The position numbers were made by a program, and so were the translations under genes. Shown one piece after another: positions 59,015-64,000 of a stretch of DNA of 64,000 bases. Origin of the DNA: an uncultured Lachnospiraceae bacterium (lineage in GTDB: Bacteria; Bacillota; Clostridia; Lachnospirales; Lachnospiraceae); NCBI GenBank assembly GCA_900539715.1, contig UQDA01000014.1:8232-72231 (forward strand), read 5' to 3'. The stretch's first letter is position 1; each line of letters starts with the position of its first letter. The notes beneath the pieces are model-generated. The model was given only the letters and a program-made list of their open reading frames with translations. It made no database searches and had not been told where the DNA came from.

Positions 59015-59866
59015 ATGAAACATTTTATCATTATAACAAATAAGCCGAAGGATCCGGCGCTTGAGCTGACCCGAAGAACGGCAGGGTATCTGGAACAGCA
59101 CGGCGCGTCCTGTACGGTCTGTGCAGATGAGATGCCGCAGGAGGCATGGGAGGAGCTGCTTTCAAAAGAAGCGGGACATACTGATGCGATACTTGTTCTG
59201 GGCGGCGATGGAACGCTTCTGCGCGCGGCAAGGGATACGGTCGGAAGCCGGATTCCGATACTGGGCGTTAATATCGGTACGCTGGGCTATTTGACAGAGG
59301 TGGAGCCGGCGAATCTGGAAGATGCTCTGCAAAAGCTTCTGGATGGGAACTTTTGTGTGGAAGAACGCATGATGTTGAGCGGCGCGGTATTTCGGGAGGG
59401 AACGCTTCGGGAAGAGAACTGCGCGCTGAATGATATTACGATCACACGCTGTGGGCATCTTAGAATGCTGTATTTTCAGATTTATGTAAATGGCAAGCTG
59501 TTAAAGGAATACCATGCGGACGGTATCATAATCGCGACGCCGACCGGTTCGACCGGTTACAATATGTCGGCTGGAGGCCCTATCGTGGAGCCGGGAGCAC
59601 AGCTTATCGTACTGACGCCGGTGTGCCCCCATACGCTGCAGACAAGAAGCGTTATCCTTCGGGCGGACGATGAAATCTCCATCCGCATCATCGGAAAGGC
59701 GGGAATGGAGGAAACCGGGATAGAGGCATGCTTTGACGGCAGCAGAAATATAGGATTGGGCGCAAAAGACGAGGTGCATGTAACAAAAAGTATACAGACA
59801 ACATCTATCGTCAAGCTCAGCGAGGCGTGCTTTCTGGACGTCCTTCACCGCAAGCTGAACGAATGA
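59015..59866 (+). CDS. nadK: NAD kinase
   Basis: 283 residues from ATG 59015, behind AGGAG; an upstream in-frame start at 58991 would overlap tlyA and lacks a site. The signature GGDGTLLRAAR lies at about residues 64-74 (LVLGGDGTLL), and PTGSTGYNMSAGGPIVEP (shortened: TGSTGYNMSAGGP) supplies the second motif. It makes NADP+ from NAD+ and ATP. argR follows after 26 bases. Confidence 0.95.
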   Translation: MKHFIIITNKPKDPALELTRRTAGYLEQHGASCTVCADEMPQEAWEELLSKEAGHTDAILVLGGDGTLLRAARDTVGSRIPILGVNIGTLGYLTEVEPANLEDALQKLLDGNFCVEERMMLSGAVFREGTLREENCALNDITITRCGHLRMLYFQIYVNGKLLKEYHADGIIIATPTGSTGYNMSAGGPIVEPGAQLIVLTPVCPHTLQTRSVILRADDEISIRIIGKAGMEETGIEACFDGSRNIGLGAKDEVHVTKSIQTTSIVKLSEACFLDVLHRKLNE

Positions 59867-59892
59867 GCGCGCTGTAAAGAGGAGCAGATGGA

Positions 59893-60360
59893 ATGAAACA
59901 GAACAGACATCAGAAAATAGCGGAGCTAGTATCGCGCTATGAGATAGAGACGCAGGAGGAGCTTGCGGAAAAACTGAAGGAGGCGGGATTTTCCGTAACG
60001 CAGGCGACGATTTCCAGAGATATCAGACAGATGAATCTGTCCAAGCTTCCGACGGGAAATGGCAGGCAGAAGTATGTCATCCTGAAACAGGAGCATGAGC
60101 TTTTGGCGGATAACAAATATATCCGCGTGCTCCGGGACGGTTTTGTTTCTATGGACATGGCGCAGAATATCCTTGTGATGCGTACGGTTTCCGGAATGGC
60201 TATGGCGGTAGCGGCTGCGCTGGATGCCATCCATTTTAGCGAGGTGGTAGGCTGTATCGCGGGCGACGATACTATCATGATAGCGGTCCGTTCTGTGGAC
60301 GATACAAAAATCCTGATGGAAAAAATCAGGGAACTGATACATAACGGGGTAAAGGAGTAA
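59893..60360 (+). CDS. argR: Arginine repressor
   Basis: 155 residues, ATG 59893 behind GGAGCAG. The N-terminal winged helix contains IETQEELAEKLKEAGFSVTQATISRDIRQMNL (shortened: TQEELAEKLKEAGF and TQATISRDIRQ). The C-terminal arginine-binding hexamer domain includes AAALDAIHFSEVVGCIAGDDTIMIAV (shortened: VVGCIAGDDTIMIA). It represses arginine synthesis and activates breakdown. The argR-recN pairing is standard in Firmicutes. Three bases separate it from the recN start. Confidence 0.96.
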   Translation: MKQNRHQKIAELVSRYEIETQEELAEKLKEAGFSVTQATISRDIRQMNLSKLPTGNGRQKYVILKQEHELLADNKYIRVLRDGFVSMDMAQNILVMRTVSGMAMAVAAALDAIHFSEVVGCIAGDDTIMIAVRSVDDTKILMEKIRELIHNGVKE

Positions 60361-60363
60361 AAC

Positions 60364-62037
60364 GTGTTAATAAGCCTGCATGTGAAAAATCTGGCTTTGA
60401 TCGAAGAAACGGAAGTTTTTTTCGGACAGGGATTGAATATCCTGACCGGTGAGACCGGTGCGGGAAAATCCGTCGTTCTGGGTTCAGTGGCGCTGGCGCT
60501 GGGGCAGAAGGCAGACCGGGATATGATAAGGACGGGAGCGGATTATGCCCTGATAGAATTGAGTTTTGAGGTGACGGAGGCGGCGCGGCGAAAGCTTGCG
60601 GAAATGGACATCCCGGTGGATGATGACCAGGTGATCCTTCAGAGACGCGTGATGCCGGCGCGGAGCATCTGCCGTATCAACGGAGAGACTGTAAACGTCC
60701 GGATATTAAAGGAGCTGGCAGGTCTTTTGATAGATATTCACGGACAGCATGACAGTCAGGTGCTTTTGCAGACGAAAAGACATCTGGAAATTCTGGACGG
60801 CTATGCGGGAGAGCAGCTTTCGGAAGTAAAGGCAGCTTATCATAAGGAGTGGCAGAAAAAGAATGCCATTGCAAAGGAGATTCAGGAAAACGGGCTGGAT
60901 GAGGCCGCAAGAAAACGGGAAATATCGTTGGCAGAATTCGAGCTGGAGGAGATAGAAAGCGCGGCGCTTTTGGAAAACGAGGACGAAGAGCTTGAGAAGG
61001 ATTACCGCAGGATGGTGAACGGACGCAGGATAGTGGAAACGCTCAACCTGGTCCATGCACTGACCGGATATGAAAGTTCGGAGAGTGCCGGTGAAGCGGC
61101 AGGACGTGCCCTGCGGGAGCTTTCGGGCATCGTTTCCTATGACGAGGAGCTGGAGGAGATATATCGCCAACTTTCGGAAGTGGATGGGCTTTTGAACGAT
61201 TTCAACCGGACGGTTTCGGACTATCTTTCCGATATCGAATTTGAGGAAGAGACGTTCCGGGCGGTAGAAAAGCGTCTGGACGATATAAACCGCCTGAAGG
61301 ATAAATACGGAAGGAGCATTTCAGAGGTGCTTCTTTATGCGAAAAGGCGGCAGGAGGAGCTGGACAGGCTCAACCATCAGGATGAGTGGCTGTCGGCAAA
61401 GCGCGCAGAGCTCGCACGCGCGCAGGAAAGGCTTACAGAGCTTGCCGGAAAGCTTACAGGAATCCGTAAAAAGGCGGCGAAGGCGTTTACAGCCGATATG
61501 CAGGCGGCGCTTCAGGATATGAATTTTCTGCATGTGGAATTTGAAGTTTCTTTGACTGGTAAAGAGGAATGTGGTCCGGACGGGATGGATGATGCGGTCT
61601 TTTTGATATCCACAAATCCGGGAGAGCCGGTAAAACCCCTTGCGTCTATTGCCAGCGGAGGTGAATTGTCCCGTATCATGTTGGCATTAAAGACCATTAC
61701 GGCGAAGCAGGAAACGATAGGGACGTTTATTTTTGATGAAATCGATGCCGGGATCAGCGGAAAAACCGCATGGAAGGTATCTCAGAAGCTGGGGATTCTT
61801 GCAAAAACCCATCAGATAATGTGCATCACTCATCTGCCTCAGATAGCGGCGATGGCAGATCATCATTTTTATATCGAAAAGAATGCGGTGGGAGCTTCTA
61901 CGGAAACTACTATTGAAGAGCTTTCTGAAGACGGAAGCTTAAAAGAGCTGGCGCGTCTGTCCGGGGCAGCGGAGCTTACGCCATCGGTTTTGGCAAATGC
62001 AAAAGAAATGAAGGAATTGGCAGAAAAAAATAAATAG
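60364..62037 (+). CDS. recN: DNA repair protein RecN
   Basis: 557 residues from GTG 60364, behind AAAGGAG. SMC-like ATPase: Walker A GETGAGKSVVLGS at the N-terminus, two long coiled-coil stretches (about residues 155-205 and 280-370), then the signature SGGELSRIMLALK and Walker B FIFDEIDAGISG. RecN helps bring broken DNA ends together. Its usual length and position between argR and spoIVB are kept. Confidence 0.97.
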   Translation: MLISLHVKNLALIEETEVFFGQGLNILTGETGAGKSVVLGSVALALGQKADRDMIRTGADYALIELSFEVTEAARRKLAEMDIPVDDDQVILQRRVMPARSICRINGETVNVRILKELAGLLIDIHGQHDSQVLLQTKRHLEILDGYAGEQLSEVKAAYHKEWQKKNAIAKEIQENGLDEAARKREISLAEFELEEIESAALLENEDEELEKDYRRMVNGRRIVETLNLVHALTGYESSESAGEAAGRALRELSGIVSYDEELEEIYRQLSEVDGLLNDFNRTVSDYLSDIEFEEETFRAVEKRLDDINRLKDKYGRSISEVLLYAKRRQEELDRLNHQDEWLSAKRAELARAQERLTELAGKLTGIRKKAAKAFTADMQAALQDMNFLHVEFEVSLTGKEECGPDGMDDAVFLISTNPGEPVKPLASIASGGELSRIMLALKTITAKQETIGTFIFDEIDAGISGKTAWKVSQKLGILAKTHQIMCITHLPQIAAMADHHFYIEKNAVGASTETTIEELSEDGSLKELARLSGAAELTPSVLANAKEMKELAEKNK

Positions 62038-62051
62038 AACCGAGCATACTA

Positions 62052-62092
62052 AGGAGGACGTGAAGCTGCGTCCTCCTGTTTTTGTGTTTTTT
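62052..62092 (+). terminator. recN terminator
   Basis: AGGAGGACG (62052-62060) pairs perfectly with CGTCCTCCT (62069-62077), followed by a T-rich tail. Confidence 0.9.
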
Positions 62093-62132
62093 CAACAGCA
62101 TGGGGGATGCCAACTTTGGACGAAAGGAAGGG

Positions 62133-63404
62133 ATGCTGGTGAAAAAGAGGAAAAGAAGATATAAGACGCTTATATGGTCGGTATTTTCGGTTGCCGCCGC
62201 AGCACTTTTAGGCGGATGGCTTTTTTATACATGGGAAAAAATTCCGGCTTCTATCAGGATAAAAGCGGGAAGTGAGCAGGAATTATCCCTGAATGTGCCC
62301 GTTATGGGGGAAATTTATTCGCCTTATCGGGAAAAGGAGGAAGTGATTCCGGTAAATTTGAGCAGACCGGTGACGGTTATGGCAAACCGGATGCAGGAAT
62401 ATACGATGGATGTGAAGCTGTTTGGAGTAATTCCTTTTAAAACGGTGAACGTTCAGGTGATACCGGATAAGATGCTTGTGCCGGCAGGTGTCCCGATAGG
62501 AATTTATGTAAAAACGGACGGCATCCTTGTTATCGCGCAGGGGGATTTTGAGGGGATGGATCATACGAGAAAAGAACCTGCGAAACACCTTTTGCAGGCG
62601 GGAGATTATATTTTGAAAGCAGATGAGCAAGAGGTAGCATCAAAGGCGGATTTTACAAAGAAGATTTCTGAGTCCGGCGGCAGGGATATGGTCCTTACTA
62701 TCCGGCGGGAGGAGGAGATTTTTGACATAAAGGTACATCCGGAGCAAAATGTGAATGGGGAGTATAAGCTGGGAATCTGGATCCGGGATAACGCGCAGGG
62801 GGTAGGGACGATGACCTATCTGGATGAAGATGCGTCTTTCGGTGCGTTAGGGCATGGGATCAATGACACGGACACGGCGCTTTTGATGGAGGTAAAGGGA
62901 GGGAGCCTTTATAAAACGGAGATAATCGCAATAAAAAAGGGGCAGGGAGGTACGCCGGGAGAGCTGACGGGAGTGATAGATTACAATTTATCAAACAAGA
63001 TAGGAACGATTGATACCAATTCTGTAGAGGGAATTTTTGGAACAGTAGATTTGAAAGGTGCGGATACCATATCGAGGGAAGCGATGCCGATTGGATTGAA
63101 ACAGGATGTGGAGCCTGGAAAAGCACAGATTTTGTGCTGTGTGGACGGCGAAAAGATACCCAAAAGTTACGATGTGAACATCAAAGCAGTGCATTTGGAT
63201 CATGATAACATAAATCGGGGAATAGAATTGGAGGTAACGGATGCTGCCCTGCTGGAGCAGACAGGAGGGATAGTGCAGGGGATGAGCGGCTCGCCCATCC
63301 TGCAAAATGGGAAGATTGTAGGAGCGGTGACACATGTTTTGGTCAATGATCCAACAAGAGGGTATGGGATTTTTATAGAGAATATGCTGGAAACGGCAGG
63401 ATGA
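62133..63404 (+). CDS. spoIVB: SpoIVB sporulation signalling peptidase
   Basis: 423 residues from ATG 62133 with AAGGAAGGG upstream; GTG 62139 is better spaced from that site and is also plausible. A basic start and one membrane helix (TLIWSVFSVAAAALLGGWLF) are followed by a PDZ domain (about residues 95-190: GIYVKTDGILVIAQ, LQAGDYILKADEQEVASKADF) and the S55 protease domain with ALGHGINDTDT and GMSGSPILQNGKIVGAVTHVL (shortened: GMSGSPIL). Made in the forespore, it activates pro-sigma-K processing in Bacillus. Here sigma-K seems to lack a pro-sequence, so its key substrate may differ, for example SpoIIQ. It follows recN after the terminator. Confidence 0.95.
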   Translation: MLVKKRKRRYKTLIWSVFSVAAAALLGGWLFYTWEKIPASIRIKAGSEQELSLNVPVMGEIYSPYREKEEVIPVNLSRPVTVMANRMQEYTMDVKLFGVIPFKTVNVQVIPDKMLVPAGVPIGIYVKTDGILVIAQGDFEGMDHTRKEPAKHLLQAGDYILKADEQEVASKADFTKKISESGGRDMVLTIRREEEIFDIKVHPEQNVNGEYKLGIWIRDNAQGVGTMTYLDEDASFGALGHGINDTDTALLMEVKGGSLYKTEIIAIKKGQGGTPGELTGVIDYNLSNKIGTIDTNSVEGIFGTVDLKGADTISREAMPIGLKQDVEPGKAQILCCVDGEKIPKSYDVNIKAVHLDHDNINRGIELEVTDAALLEQTGGIVQGMSGSPILQNGKIVGAVTHVLVNDPTRGYGIFIENMLETAG

Positions 63405-63408
63405 TTCT

Positions 63409-63452
63409 AAGCAGGTAATGCAATGAGTGTTTCATTGTATTTCCTGCTTTTT
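63409..63452 (+). terminator. spoIVB terminator
   Basis: AAGCAGG and TGCAATGA on the left pair with TCATTGTA and CCTGCTTTTT on the right, giving a long stem with a small internal bulge. Confidence 0.8.
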
Positions 63453-63490
63453 AGACTTTTGGCTGTCTGTAAAAATAAAAGTGTTTGTGT

Positions 63491-63496
63491 TATAAT
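63491..63496 (+). promoter_or_regulatory. Possible -10 element before the methyltransferase remnant
   Basis: A perfect TATAAT at 63491-63496 in AT-rich DNA. No good -35 at 17 bases (TGTAAA at 63468-63473 is weak). Confidence 0.3.
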
Positions 63497-63608
63497 AAAA
63501 TTAAATAACATTGAATTTGGAGAATCATCGATGCTTGCAAGTAAAATGGAGTATATGGGGGATGCACATGGTGGGATGAGCGATTTAGAAGTAGAAAGAA
63601 TGTGCTAA

Positions 63609-63925
63609 TGTTACCAGAGGAAAAAATTAAAATCAGACTTAAAATATTTTGCTGAAAGTAAAAAAATTCTTGATTTGGAATGTGGGGATGGTAGAAATGC
63701 TATTTTTTGGGCAAAGATGGGATATGAAGTATATGCGGTAGATTTTAGTACAGAGGCATTGAATAGATTGAAGTATTTTGCAATATCCGAGAGATTAGAA
63801 ATTGTAACAAAACTAATGGATATTACATCAAAAGAAGAGGTATCGACGTTAGAAATAAAAGTAGATGCTGTAATTGTCAATCATTATAGAATGGCAAGAG
63901 AGATATATCCTTTCATAAAGCCGGT
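63609..63925 (+). pseudogene. SAM-dependent methyltransferase remnant
   Basis: From about 63651 the frame reads KKILDLECGDGRNAIFWAKMGYEVYAVDFS (shortened: KKILDLECGDGRN and YEVYAVDFS), motif I and the acidic motif II of class I methyltransferases close to TehB-type proteins, and goes on to VDAVIVNHYRMAREIYPFIKP. An in-frame TAA at 63606-63608 cuts it from the only start with a ribosome site (ATG 63531, GGAG upstream). After about 63920 the family similarity stops, although the frame stays open to the window end. The gene looks decayed at both ends, in AT-rich DNA. Confidence 0.55.
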
Positions 63926-63955
63926 AACCTCCTCCAGTGAATTTGTTGTTAAATA

Positions 63956-63986
63956 TTCGTGCAAAGTATTGTTTTCTTCGTGCAAA
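63956..63986 (+). promoter_or_regulatory. Direct repeats before a TATACT-like -10, possible operator
   Basis: TTCGTGCAAA occurs at 63956-63965 and again at 63977-63986, 21 bases apart centre to centre, which is two helical turns. ATATACTATA follows at the window end. This has the look of a promoter with a paired activator or repressor site for a gene beyond the window. Confidence 0.5.
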
Positions 63987-64000
63987 TGGCATATACTATA

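Noticed and set aside
63423..63608. 61-codon frame after spoIVB
   Set aside because: Its first ATG lies inside the spoIVB terminator. Only the internal ATG 63531 has a ribosome site, and it stops after 25 codons.
1..64000. CRISPR array, insertion sequence, integrase or rRNA operon
   Set aside because: No evenly spaced repeats, no transposase or recombinase motif, no terminal inverted repeats around a gene, and no rRNA-like stretch was found.

Overview
The window looks like chromosomal backbone of a spore-forming Clostridia, most likely Lachnospiraceae. The evidence is a complete spoIIIAA-AH operon, sigK, spoIVB, CodY, a FeoA-FeoB fusion, YifB-DprA-TopA-CodY gene order, and the block nusB-xseA-xseB-ispA-dxs-tlyA-nadK-argR-recN-spoIVB. 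Most genes have a mid-range GC content and strong GGAGG-type ribosome binding sites. Three stretches are clearly more AT-rich (about 1.6-4.6 kb, 35.0-36.0 kb and 63.4-64.0 kb) and look like accessory or acquired DNA. I see no insertion sequence, integrase, CRISPR array, rRNA or phage gene.

Layout. 1-1.5 kb: 3' part of an acyl-CoA synthetase. 1.6-4.6 kb: AT-rich island of small membrane and unknown genes. 4.8-7.6 kb: a PAS plus winged-helix regulator and sigma-K. 7.6-13.5 kb: yifB, dprA, topA, codY. 13.5-15.5 kb: rpsB-tsf. 15.6-19.9 kb: a surface-polymer cluster with a polyprenyl sugar-phosphate transferase, a sortase-B-like lipoprotein lacking its catalytic His and Cys, an LCP protein and a secreted protein of unknown family. 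20-24.6 kb: rpsO, pnp, rho. 24.8-27.8 kb: a P-type cation ATPase behind a yybP-ykoY (Mn2+) riboswitch. 27.9-31.2 kb: rpmE, DUF1385 gene, prmC, prfA. 31.2-32.2 kb (minus): a DUF3795-like gene and ogt. 32.2-34.7 kb: feoAB, followed by a candidate small RNA. 34.8-36.1 kb: hairpin elements, a short pyrophosphatase-like gene and a second candidate small RNA. 36.1-38.6 kb: a cytidylate-kinase-like gene and a lipase-phosphatase fusion. 38.6-42 kb: tRNA-Pro(AGG), vanZ-like gene, a PfkB-family kinase and an aldehyde dehydrogenase. 42-50 kb: a second P-type ATPase overlapping spoIIIAA, then spoIIIAA-AH. 50.2-53.1 kb: deoB and prfC. 53.1-63.4 kb: asp23-like gene, nusB through spoIVB. 63.4-64 kb: a decayed methyltransferase where spo0A would often be expected.

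How the parts fit. Sporulation is represented in both compartments: sigma-K for the mother cell, SpoIIIAA-AH for the mother cell-forespore channel, and SpoIVB for forespore-to-mother-cell signalling. Translation and RNA turnover genes have their own promoters and structured leaders (rpsB, rpsO, pnp, rpmE). Metal homeostasis is represented by FeoAB uptake and two P-type ATPases.

Most worth a second look: the catalytically dead sortase homologue, the lipase-phosphatase fusion, two orphan RNA transcription units near 34.7 and 35.7 kb, an inverted dispersed palindrome at the edges of two AT-rich segments, a tRNA-Pro with anticodon AGG, and the coupling of a Ca2+-type ATPase to the spoIIIA operon. 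All calls come from reading the sequence. No database search was possible.
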